Notes under the pieces: generated by a model
What the model saw: the letters and a program-made list of their open reading frames with translations, nothing else
Told to the model about the DNA's origin: nothing
Databases searched by the model: none
Shown: positions 16,296 through 23,604 of the stretch, one piece after another
Numbering within the stretch: position 1 is the first letter of the stretch
Layout: the number at the start of each line of letters is the position of its first letter
Position numbers and translations under genes: made by a program
NCBI GenBank assembly: GCA_002383415.1
Contig: DFYU01000117.1
Coordinates: 18,292-78,110 of the forward strand
Reading direction: 5' to 3'
Length of the DNA stretch: 59,819 nucleotides
DNA from: Geobacter sp. UBA4074
Lineage (GTDB): Bacteria > Desulfobacterota > Desulfuromonadia > Geobacterales > Pseudopelobacteraceae

Positions 16296-16931
16296 TCAGC
16301 GAATAAAGTGCGTAAATACTTTAGCCTCCCGTTCCGGCGGCACAACCGCACCCCTGCCATGCTCCACCAACTTCAGCAGCCAGGCCATATTTTTGCCCAG
16401 CACCCGCATGATCTGCACCCCCTCCGGGTCCTGCACCACCTCGCCCGGGGTCCGGCCGTGGATCACGTTCCAATAGTTGGAGGTGGGGATCAGCATCTCG
16501 GCGTAGTTAAGAAAGTTGTTCAGCTGGTCGAAGGTGGGCAGCCCGCCGGAGCGGCGCACCGCCACCACCGAGGCCCCCACCTTGTGGCGCAGCATGCCGT
16601 CGTTGACGCTGGTCACGAAGAAGGCTCGGTCCAGAAACGACTTCATGGTGCCGCCGATGGCGGCGTAGTGCACCGGCGAGCCGAGAATGATGCCATCGGC
16701 CTGCTTCATCTTCTGGATCCAACCGTTGACCTCGTCACCCGGGAGCACGCACTGTTCGTTCTTGTTCTTCACGCACTGATAACAGGCGATGCACCCGCGG
16801 ACCACCTTGTTCCCCACCTGGACAATCTCGGTCTCGATCCCTTCCCGCTCCAGCTCGGCGGTAACCAGCTTCAGCGCATGCCAGGTATTCCCCTCTTTGT
16901 TAGGACTGCCGTTAAATGCCACGACGTTCAT
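16296..16931 (-). CDS. Iron-sulfur flavoprotein / NADPH-dependent FMN reductase family
   Basis: A 211-residue flavodoxin-fold protein. The FMN phosphate loop is NGSPNKEGNT. A compact Cys cluster at C47-x2-C50-x2-C53-x7-C61 is the [4Fe-4S] motif of archaeal and clostridial Isf proteins. GSPVHYAAIGGTMKSFLDR is the second flavin-binding stretch. Likely activity is electron transfer or quinone/nitro compound reduction. It is divergent from the HxlR gene and upstream of the ABM gene. Confidence 0.86.
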   Translation of the reverse strand: MNVVAFNGSPNKEGNTWHALKLVTAELEREGIETEIVQVGNKVVRGCIACYQCVKNKNEQCVLPGDEVNGWIQKMKQADGIILGSPVHYAAIGGTMKSFLDRAFFVTSVNDGMLRHKVGASVVAVRRSGGLPTFDQLNNFLNYAEMLIPTSNYWNVIHGRTPGEVVQDPEGVQIMRVLGKNMAWLLKLVEHGRGAVVPPEREAKVFTHFIR

Positions 16932-17027
16932 TGGGTCTTCTCCTTGAATGGAAATTGAACCTTTTCCTTGCAGATGATTTTGGGCTATATTTGTCCGTAG
17001 GATTTTTTACGTCAATAACGGACTTTT

Positions 17028-17060
17028 TCGTAACGTAGTACCAATTTATGTACGTAGTAT
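17028..17060. promoter_or_regulatory. Candidate HxlR operator: repeated ACGTAGTA sites
   Basis: Two copies of ACGTAGTA (in GTAACGTAGTACC and TGTACGTAGTATC) about 20 bases apart lie in the AT-rich divergent region between the flavoprotein and HxlR starts. The second copy includes the palindrome TACGTA. Such spacing suits a dimeric winged-helix regulator. Prediction only. Confidence 0.35.
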
Positions 17061-17099
17061 CTTATTTGGAACCATGTTACTTCAGGAGACGACAAGCAG

Positions 17100-17486
17100 A
17101 TGAATGAAAGAACAGCCAGGCCGATGGTCTACCGGGAGAAAGAGTTCACGTGCGGCATCGACGTCACCCTTGCGGTGGTCGGAGGAAAATGGAAGGCCTC
17201 GATCCTCTGGCATCTGGGCCATAGGACCAGACGCTTTTCCGACCTGCAGCGAATCTTCATCGACACCACCCGCAAGATGCTGACCCAGCAACTGCGGGAA
17301 CTGGAGAACGACGGCCTGGTGCACCGGGAGGTCTATGCCCAGGTGCCGCCGAAGGTGGAATATTCGCTGACAGAGAAGGGGCGGAGCATCTACCCGATCC
17401 TGGAGCAGATGTGCGTCTGGGGGCGGGAGCATGCCGATCGGAAAGGTGAATCGTCGAACCCGGGCCCCAAAGATCCCACAGGTTGA
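17100..17486 (+). CDS. HxlR-type winged-helix regulator
   Basis: A 128-residue HxlR family protein: CGIDVTLAVVGGKWKASILWHLG at the N terminus, RFSDLQRIF, the recognition helix region KMLTQQLRELENDGLVHR and a wing with VEYSLTEKGR. Cys18 lies just before the winged helix, where redox-sensing HxlR proteins such as YodB and HypR carry their reactive Cys. It is divergent from the iron-sulfur flavoprotein gene and probably controls it and the ABM gene. Confidence 0.88.
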   Translation: MNERTARPMVYREKEFTCGIDVTLAVVGGKWKASILWHLGHRTRRFSDLQRIFIDTTRKMLTQQLRELENDGLVHREVYAQVPPKVEYSLTEKGRSIYPILEQMCVWGREHADRKGESSNPGPKDPTG

Positions 17487-17493
17487 TCAGGGG

Positions 17494-17790
17494 TTACTGG
17501 TTGAACGCCTTTCCCATCACTTGGCTCCAGGTCCGGCATTCACTGACACCTGCTCGCCGGTTCGCCTCTACCAGTTGCTCCATATCGGAGAGCAGCTTCC
17601 TTCGGCCTTGATCGTCTCGGCTGCTCAGGTCAGGTGGAGTACGGCGCAGTTGTTCCAACCCCGCTTCGATCGCCTTGCGACAGTTCTCCTCCTGCGGTGC
17701 CGGCTGATCCTGGGAGGCCGACGTGCCGGCAGCAAGGCAGACCACAACCAGTGCCGTCAGCAGGAATGCTATGCGTAAGGGGTAAGCCAT
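17494..17790 (-). CDS. Small secreted hypothetical protein
   Basis: A 98-residue protein with a signal peptide (about residues 1-26, TSA-SQ) and a helical mature part with two Cys (in ENCRKAIEAG and VSECRTWSQ), which may form a disulfide. No family recognised. It lacks a clear ribosome site. It is convergent with the HxlR gene, eight bases apart. Confidence 0.6.
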   Translation of the reverse strand: MAYPLRIAFLLTALVVVCLAAGTSASQDQPAPQEENCRKAIEAGLEQLRRTPPDLSSRDDQGRRKLLSDMEQLVEANRRAGVSECRTWSQVMGKAFNQ

Positions 17791-17894
17791 GGGGAAAGCG
17801 TAACAGTAAAGACTTATAATTCAAGACGTGACTTCGAAGATTCCTGACCCCGAAGATTCAACCGTGTACCCTAGGCGGGCAATGGGTACCTGAC

Positions 17895-17924
17895 GGAAAA
17901 ACTAAAGGCGGCCGATTGGCCGCC
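17895..17924 (-). terminator. Terminator, GGCGGCC hairpin family copy 7
   Basis: On the minus strand GGCGGCC pairs with GGCCGCC around AATC and is followed by TTTAGTTTTTC. It ends the message of the lipoprotein gene at 17956-18408. Confidence 0.8.
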
Positions 17925-17955
17925 ATTTGAATTGAGTATACTGCCACTAAATTTC

Positions 17956-18408
17956 TTATTGAAATTGTTTAGTTGGCTCGTATCCAAGCTTACTACGCAA
18001 GTCATTAAATGCATCCTCTAGACGACCGTCCCTTACCCCTCTCCAAACTCCTGATGATCGATAATACGTACTCGTAAGAACACGGCCACTTTTGGCTGCT
18101 ATGAGCTGAAACTGAAATGACCTTAGATATTTTGTCATATCCCAGCCATCGTCATAACTAAACCTCACCAACAAATCATGCTCTGTAGGGTCATCAAAAG
18201 GAGAATTTACAACCATCTTACCCATATCATTCATTTCCCAAAACAGTGCTTGGTACATTTGAAATTCATCTACAGGGTGACGCTCTATGTACGCTCTTTT
18301 ATAACCTTTTATATCCATATCAGATGACATGTCTGTATTTACTGTAACGCAAGAGCAAAGCACTAAAACCAAGCTTGAGCACAAAGCAAATCTGATTATT
18401 TTGAGCAT
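17956..18408 (-). CDS. DUF4136-like lipoprotein, AT-rich gene
   Basis: A 150-residue protein with a lipoprotein signal ending in LCSC (Cys20). The mature domain (an early AYIERHPVDEFQMYQALFWEMN and a late AFNDLRSKLGY) resembles small envelope lipoproteins of the DUF4136/DUF4410 type. GGAGGG precedes the ATG. The gene and its flanks are clearly more AT-rich than neighbours on both sides, which suggests recent acquisition. Family assignment is tentative. Confidence 0.65.
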   Translation of the reverse strand: MLKIIRFALCSSLVLVLCSCVTVNTDMSSDMDIKGYKRAYIERHPVDEFQMYQALFWEMNDMGKMVVNSPFDDPTEHDLLVRFSYDDGWDMTKYLRSFQFQLIAAKSGRVLTSTYYRSSGVWRGVRDGRLEDAFNDLRSKLGYEPTKQFQ

Positions 18409-18504
18409 TTACCCTCCTTTATCCCAATTTTGGGCAGCTGATTTAATTATTTCATGCAGTCTTAAGCAGTTTTTTTGACTAGCAGCGTTGGTGACAAAGC
18501 AGCT

Positions 18505-18539
18505 TAAAAAACAAAAGGGCGCCGTTTCCGAGGCCCTTT
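18505..18539 (-). terminator. Terminator after dapL
   Basis: AAAGGGC pairs with GCCCTTT on the minus strand and is followed by TGTTTTTT. It lies 10 bases after the dapL stop. Confidence 0.8.
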
Positions 18540-18548
18540 CATTACCAC

Positions 18549-19781
18549 CTATTTCAAATTCTTCTTTATCCTCTCCACCGCCTCGATCACATTCTCGCGA
18601 TGGCCGAAGGCCGATAGCCGGAAGAACCCTTCGCCGGATGGGCCGAAGCCGGAGCCGGGGGTGCCAACCACGTTGCATTCCTTCAGCAGCTTGTCGAAGA
18701 AGTCCCAACTGCTCATGCCGCCCGGGGTCTTGAGCCAGATGTAGGGGGCATCCACCCCGCCGTAGCAGGTGACGCCGGCCGCTGTCAGGCCTTCACGGAT
18801 GATGCGGGCGTTCTCCATGTAGTAGTCGATAATCTCTTTGGTCTGCTTCCAGCCCTCATCGCTGTACACGGCTGCGGCGGCCTTCTGCACCGGGTAGGAG
18901 GCGCCGTTGAACTTGGTGGTGGTGCGGCGCAGCCAGAGTTTGTTGAAGGAGTACTTCTCGCCGGTTGCTGTGGTGCCCATCACCTCTTCCGGTACCACCA
19001 CCAGGCCGCAGCGCACGCCGGTGAAGCCGGCGGTCTTGGAGAAGGAACGGAACTCGATGGCGCACTTCTTGGCCCCTTCGATCTCGTAGATCGAGTGGGG
19101 GATCTCCGGGTTGGTGATGAAGGCCTCATAGGCGGCGTCGAAGAAGATCACGGCGTCGTTGGCCAAGGCATAATCGACCCACTTCTTCAGTTCTGCTTTC
19201 GTCGCCACGGTGCCGGTGGGGTTGTTGGGAAAGCAGAGGTAGATGATGTCCACCTTCTGGGTGGGCAGCGAGGGGATGAAGTTATTGGCCTCGTTGCAGG
19301 GCATATAGACGATGTTCTGATAGTAGCCCTTCTCGTCTGCCTCGCCGGTGCGGCCGATCATCACGTTGGTGTCGTTGTAGACCGGGTAGACCGGATCGCC
19401 GATGGCCACCACGTTGTCCAGGGCGAAGATGTCGAGGATGTTGGCGCAGTCGCACTTGGAACCGTCGGAGATGAACATCTCCTCGGTCTTGAGATCAACG
19501 CCCAGCGGCTTGTAAGACTTCTCGATGATGGCGTTGATCAGCCAGTCATAGCCCTGCTCCGGGCCGTAGCCGGCGAACTTGTCGGTGGTGGCCAGATCGT
19601 CCACGGCCTCGTGAAAGGCCTTCAGCACGGCCGGGGCCAGGGGACGGGTCACGTCGCCGATCCCTAAGCGGATCACCTTGGCATCCGGGTTGGCGGCGGC
19701 AAACTCACGCACGCGACGGCCGATCTCGGGAAACAGGTAGCCGGCCTTCAATTTCAGGTAGTTGTCATTAATCTTTGCCAC
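18549..19781 (-). CDS. dapL: LL-diaminopimelate aminotransferase
   Basis: A 410-residue class I/II PLP aminotransferase that converts tetrahydrodipicolinate directly to LL-diaminopimelate with glutamate as donor, for lysine and peptidoglycan. DapL marks are the N-terminal NDNYLKLKAGYLFPEI, IRLGIGDVTRPL, FAGYGPEQGY, SDGSKCDCANI and the PLP lysine K249 in SFSKTAGFTG. Length is exactly that of the family. It ends the minus-strand run dapA-dapB-small membrane protein-dapL. Confidence 0.96.
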   Translation of the reverse strand: MAKINDNYLKLKAGYLFPEIGRRVREFAAANPDAKVIRLGIGDVTRPLAPAVLKAFHEAVDDLATTDKFAGYGPEQGYDWLINAIIEKSYKPLGVDLKTEEMFISDGSKCDCANILDIFALDNVVAIGDPVYPVYNDTNVMIGRTGEADEKGYYQNIVYMPCNEANNFIPSLPTQKVDIIYLCFPNNPTGTVATKAELKKWVDYALANDAVIFFDAAYEAFITNPEIPHSIYEIEGAKKCAIEFRSFSKTAGFTGVRCGLVVVPEEVMGTTATGEKYSFNKLWLRRTTTKFNGASYPVQKAAAAVYSDEGWKQTKEIIDYYMENARIIREGLTAAGVTCYGGVDAPYIWLKTPGGMSSWDFFDKLLKECNVVGTPGSGFGPSGEGFFRLSAFGHRENVIEAVERIKKNLK

Positions 19782-19806
19782 GTTCTATCCTCCAGATTGT
19801 GATTAC

Positions 19807-20028
19807 TTAAGGTATTGACGACAGCTTCTGTTCTCTGCCGATGAAGTAGTACAGGATCACGCCGATCAGCGGCAGGAAGATCACCAGCGCCAGCCAGATC
19901 AGCTTGTTGAGGCCGGAAAATTCGTTCCTGAGGATGTCCACCAACGCCCAGACCCAGGCAGCAAGGCAGGCCAGCGCCAGGATACCGCTGCCCACCACTG
20001 CAAACAGGACCAATATGCCAGCTTCCAT
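19807..20028 (-). CDS. PLDc_N-type small membrane protein
   Basis: A 73-residue protein with two membrane helices (about 5-28 and 42-63). The pattern VWALVDILRNEFSGLNKLIWLALVIFLPLIGVILYYFIGREQK is that of the PLDc_N domain (cardiolipin synthase N-terminal region) standing alone. It lies between dapB and dapL, 26 bases from each, so it is in the lysine operon, with no obvious link to lysine synthesis. Confidence 0.83.
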   Translation of the reverse strand: MEAGILVLFAVVGSGILALACLAAWVWALVDILRNEFSGLNKLIWLALVIFLPLIGVILYYFIGREQKLSSIP

Positions 20029-20055
20029 GGGGTATACCTGCTTTCTGTAAGGCGG

Positions 20056-20856
20056 CTAGCGCAGGCCCAGCACATCCTGCATGTCGTACAGGCCGGGTTG
20101 CTTGCCCACCACCCACTGGGCGGCACGCACCGAGCCGCGGGAGAACATGTCGCGGGTCATGGCGCGGTGGGAGATCTCGATCCGCTCACCCATGCCGATA
20201 AAGTAGACGGTGTGTTCACCGATGATGTCGCCGCCCCGCACGGTCTGCATGCCGATCTCTTCCTTGGTACGCTCGCCGCAGATCCCCTCGCGGTGGTAGT
20301 TGGCCACCTGGTTGTAGTCGCGGCCCAGCGCCTCGGCCACCACCTCGCCCATCCGCACGGCGGTGCCGGAGGGGGAATCCTTCTTCTTGTTGTGGTGCAG
20401 CTCCACGATCTCCACGTCGAAGTCGTCGCCCAGGGTCTTGGCCACGTCTTTGAGCACCTTGAAGCAGACGTTGACGCCCACCGACATGTTGGGGGCCAGC
20501 ACGGCCGGGATATCCTTGGCCAGCTCGGCGGCGAGAAGCCGCTCCTCGGGGGTGAAGCCGGTGGAACCGATCACGATCGCCTTCTTCCTCAGGCCGCAGA
20601 CCTCCAGGTTCTTGAGCGAGACCTTGGGGGTGGTGAAGTCGATCAGCACATCGCAGCCCGCCACCACGGCGTTCAGGTCGTCGGAGATAGCAACGCCCAG
20701 ACTGCCAACACCGGCGATCAGACCGGCATCCTGGCCCACCTGGGGATGACCGGGACGCTCCAGGGCGCCGGAGATGGTGCAGCCCGCCTCGACAGCGGCA
20801 ACAATAATTCTCTGACCCATGCGGCCGGCGGCACCGCAGACGGCGATTTTAATCAT
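20056..20856 (-). CDS. dapB: 4-hydroxy-tetrahydrodipicolinate reductase
   Basis: A 266-residue DapB, which reduces the DapA product to tetrahydrodipicolinate with NAD(P)H. It has the nucleotide-binding loop AVCGAAGRMGQRI, IDFTTPK, GSTGFTPEE, NMSVGVNVCFKVL and the catalytic-region ELHHNKKKDSPSGTA. It is followed by a small membrane protein and dapL. Upstream, a dispersed inverted repeat separates it from dapA. Confidence 0.97.
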   Translation of the reverse strand: MIKIAVCGAAGRMGQRIIVAAVEAGCTISGALERPGHPQVGQDAGLIAGVGSLGVAISDDLNAVVAGCDVLIDFTTPKVSLKNLEVCGLRKKAIVIGSTGFTPEERLLAAELAKDIPAVLAPNMSVGVNVCFKVLKDVAKTLGDDFDVEIVELHHNKKKDSPSGTAVRMGEVVAEALGRDYNQVANYHREGICGERTKEEIGMQTVRGGDIIGEHTVYFIGMGERIEISHRAMTRDMFSRGSVRAAQWVVGKQPGLYDMQDVLGLR

Positions 20857-20872
20857 ACGAAACCTCTTGTCT

Positions 20873-21002
20873 CACCACAGAGGGCACAGAGTACCTCGGA
20901 GGGAAACAGCAAAGCATCTGAGGAAACAAAAACAAATCTTTCAATCTGAATGGATTTTGTTTTCCCGGTTTTTCTCTGCGTCCCCCTGCGTCCTCTGCGG
21001 TA
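20873..21002. repeat. Dispersed CACAGAGG-type inverted repeat between dapA and dapB
   Basis: The left end reads ACCACAGAGGGCACAGAG. The right end is the imperfect reverse complement, CTCTGCGTCC then CTGCGTCCTCTGCGGT. Together they bracket about 75 bases of AT-richer DNA. This looks like the CACAGAGG/CCTCTGTGG intergenic repeat found many times in Geobacter and other bacterial genomes. It sits inside an operon without breaking either gene. Confidence 0.72.
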
Positions 21003-21010
21003 AATAGAAT

Positions 21011-21883
21011 TTAAATCAGCTTGTACTCTTTCATGATGGCTTCCAGCTTGGCCTTGTTGGCGGCGCTCATCGGTGCCAGCGGCAGGCGCACCTCGTCGGA
21101 GCACTTACCCATCAGCCCCAGGGCGGTCTTGACCGGCACCGGGTTGCTCTCGATGAACATGGCGTTGCTGATCTTCAAGGTATCCAGGTGCAGCTTGCGG
21201 GCTGTGGCCAGATCGCCGGCGAAGTAGGCGTCGGTAAGGCTCGCAACTGCCTTAGGCATGATGTTGGCCAGCACCGAGATGACCCCCTTGGCGCCACAGG
21301 CCATCATCGGGAAGGTGATGAAGTCGTCGCCGGACAGCACGTCGATCTGGTCGCCGCACAGCGCCAATATCTCGGAGGCCTGCTGCAGTGAACCGGTGGC
21401 CTCTTTGATGGCCACGATGTTTGCGATCGAAGACAGACGGGCCACGGTCTCGGGCAGCAGGTTGACCCCGGTGCGACCCGGTACGTTATACAGGATCTGC
21501 GGGATGGCAACGGCCTCGGCCACCGCCTTGTAGTGCAGGTACAGGCCTTCCTGGGTCGGCTTGTTGTAGTAGGGGGTCACCAGCAGGCAGCCGTCGGCCC
21601 CCAGCTGCTTGGCATGCTCGGTCATCTCGATCGCCTCGCGGGTCGAGTTGGAGCCGGTGCCGGCGATGACCGGGACCCGCTTCTTGACCTGCTCAACCAC
21701 GATCTGGATCACGCGGTCATGCTCTTCGTAATCCAGGGTGGACGACTCGCCGGTGGTGCCGCAGGGCACAATGGCGTCGGTGCCGCCCTCGATCTGGAAC
21801 TCAACCAGCTCCCGCAGCTTCTCTTCGTCAACCGCACCATTCTTGAATGGTGTAACGATTGCAACAATACTCCCCTTGAACAT
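21011..21883 (-). CDS. dapA: 4-hydroxy-tetrahydrodipicolinate synthase
   Basis: A 290-residue TIM-barrel lyase joining pyruvate and aspartate semialdehyde. It has GTTGESSTL, YYNKPTQEGL, YNVPGRTGVN and the Schiff-base lysine in VAIKEATGS, all typical of DapA. Full length. GGGGAGG precedes the ATG. It is the first dap gene of the minus-strand run. Confidence 0.97.
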   Translation of the reverse strand: MFKGSIVAIVTPFKNGAVDEEKLRELVEFQIEGGTDAIVPCGTTGESSTLDYEEHDRVIQIVVEQVKKRVPVIAGTGSNSTREAIEMTEHAKQLGADGCLLVTPYYNKPTQEGLYLHYKAVAEAVAIPQILYNVPGRTGVNLLPETVARLSSIANIVAIKEATGSLQQASEILALCGDQIDVLSGDDFITFPMMACGAKGVISVLANIMPKAVASLTDAYFAGDLATARKLHLDTLKISNAMFIESNPVPVKTALGLMGKCSDEVRLPLAPMSAANKAKLEAIMKEYKLI

Positions 21884-21923
21884 GACTGCCTCCCCTTAGA
21901 CACGAGAATATGCACACGCAGAA

Positions 21924-22307
21924 CTAGTCTGAAATCTTCCAGTAGTAGATATGAAAGCCCGCCCCATGCTCGTCAACCGGTGCCGGGCGCAGCTCCCACA
22001 GCAAATCCCATTGTCGCTTGGGATTGGCGCTCTGAAAACGACCCGGCTCACCCTTGAGCGGATACATCCGCCAGCCCAGCCGTTTGGAGGCGGCCAGCAG
22101 TTCCCGCTGGACCTGCTTTTGCAGACGTGTACTGCTGTAGCGCATCCGCAGGTTGGGCGATTCGATGCAGGGGGTGTCGTCCTCACCCGGTCGGCACAGC
22201 TCGATTACCGCGCCGGGCAGCACCGGGAAAAGCCGTTCAGTAACCGCCAGGGCCGGATCTACACTGACCAGCAGCAGCAGCATTGCAAAGCCAACCACAG
22301 GCTTCAT
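21924..22307 (-). CDS. Secreted hypothetical protein
   Basis: A 127-residue protein. With the start at 22307 it opens with a clean signal peptide (MKPVVGFAMLLLLVSVDPALA). An in-frame ATG at 22385 would add 26 residues, but that stretch overlaps an AT-rich promoter-like region. The mature part has two Cys (LCRPGEDD, PCIES) and ends in Trp/Tyr-rich WELRPA and IYYWKI. No family recognised. It lies between the LOG-family gene and dapA on the same strand. Confidence 0.65.
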   Translation of the reverse strand: MKPVVGFAMLLLLVSVDPALAVTERLFPVLPGAVIELCRPGEDDTPCIESPNLRMRYSSTRLQKQVQRELLAASKRLGWRMYPLKGEPGRFQSANPKRQWDLLWELRPAPVDEHGAGFHIYYWKISD

Positions 22308-22400
22308 CCGACCAGCCGCAGCACGAAATAACGATCTAATCCGTTGAAAATCGTAACGTATAGTAAAAGTGGAATTATTTACCATGCCACCCGGAAAATG

Positions 22401-23429
22401 TCAAAACGTGTTTATACGGTGGATAAAGGCGATCAGCAGGCCGTAATGAAAGTGATTGAACGGGAAGCGCAACCGCGGCAGCTCGGCCAGGTCGGGCTGA
22501 TCATCCTCGCACTCCAGCGGCCCACAACACTCAATCCGTCCACCTTCAAGGATCAGTTCAGGGAACTCCTGCTCCAGGGTACGGATCTGCTCGTCCGTCA
22601 AGGGTCTGTTGAGCCGGATGATGGCCAGTTCATCATGAAAACGGACCGAATGGTAGACACGGTAGAAGTTCTCGATCACCTGGGCCGCCTCGTGCTCGTC
22701 CTTGGTGATGGTGAAGATCGAAAAATCCTCACCGGAGATCAGCCCCTTGCTCAAGAGCTGTTCCTTGACAAACTCGAAGAACTGCTCCCAGAAGCCGTCG
22801 GCATCGTCCACCAGCACCAGCGGCTTGGGTGAGGTCTTGCCGGTCTGTACCAGGGTAAAGACCTCCATCGCCTCGTCAAGGGTGCCGAACCCGCCAGGGA
22901 AGACCGCCACCGCGTCGGCCTCTTTGACAAAGGCAACCTTGCGGTTGAAGAAGTACTTATAGGTGACCAGACGGGGATTGCGCTGCATGATCGGGTTGGC
23001 GCTCTGCTCGAACGGCAACTTGATGTTGACCGCAAAGGAGTTCTCACTACCGGCCCCTTGGTTGCCGGCCTGCATGATGCCGCCGCCACCCCCGGTGATC
23101 GCCATCCAGCCCTTATCGGCCAGCAGCCGGGCGAAACGGACGCAGGTCTGGTAAATCGGCTCTTCGGGCTTGGTGCGTGCCGAGCCGAAGATGGTGATCT
23201 TTTTCCGGTCACGGTACGGGGCAAAGACCCGGGTGGTGTAGCGCATCTCGCGCAGGGTGCGGTTAATCAGCTTGAGATCGGGGATGTAATCGGTCTCCTG
23301 ACCGATCTTGAGGGCCGCAATCAGCAACTCCCGCACCAGTTCAGGATGATAAATGTCACCGCTGGAAGCCAGCAGGCGTTCGATCAGACGATCAACCTCT
23401 TCGTTGGTGTGGGAAAAACTGAGATCCAT
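22401..23429 (-). CDS. LOG-family (lysine decarboxylase-like) protein
   Basis: A 342-residue protein with a Rossmann core of the LOG/TIGR00730 type: ITIFGSART, MAITGGGGGIMQAGNQGA, the family signature PGGFGTLDEAMEVF and KPLVLVDD. LOG proteins are nucleotide-monophosphate phosphoribohydrolases. This one belongs to a longer form with about 80 extra residues at each end, whose function is less clear. The start at 23429 is chosen for the GGAGGG upstream. It is divergent from the PpiD-like gene. Confidence 0.85.
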   Translation of the reverse strand: MDLSFSHTNEEVDRLIERLLASSGDIYHPELVRELLIAALKIGQETDYIPDLKLINRTLREMRYTTRVFAPYRDRKKITIFGSARTKPEEPIYQTCVRFARLLADKGWMAITGGGGGIMQAGNQGAGSENSFAVNIKLPFEQSANPIMQRNPRLVTYKYFFNRKVAFVKEADAVAVFPGGFGTLDEAMEVFTLVQTGKTSPKPLVLVDDADGFWEQFFEFVKEQLLSKGLISGEDFSIFTITKDEHEAAQVIENFYRVYHSVRFHDELAIIRLNRPLTDEQIRTLEQEFPELILEGGRIECCGPLECEDDQPDLAELPRLRFPFNHFHYGLLIAFIHRINTF

Positions 23430-23524
23430 GGACCCTCCGGACGCAGACTGCGGCAACGTTGTGTGGGGCGCACCCTAACACAGTTCAAAGGTGCTGTAAA
23501 CCGCTGGTCGGCCGGATTCACAGC

Positions 23525-23554
23525 TTGCAATTTTGCCTGTGTCCGTAGTAGTAT
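23525..23554 (+). promoter_or_regulatory. Predicted promoter for the PpiD-like gene
   Basis: TTGCAA (23525-23530) and TAGTAT (23549-23554) with an 18-base spacer, about 50 bases before the ATG. Confidence 0.4.
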
Positions 23555-23604
23555 GCATACCTTTCCGGCACTGCCGGAGTCCCGTCCAAAGGAGCCTGTT
23601 ATCC

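Noticed and set aside
20853..21104. A short minus-strand open frame over the dapA-dapB gap
   Set aside because: It runs through the dispersed repeat and the end of dapA in another frame and has no ribosome site.
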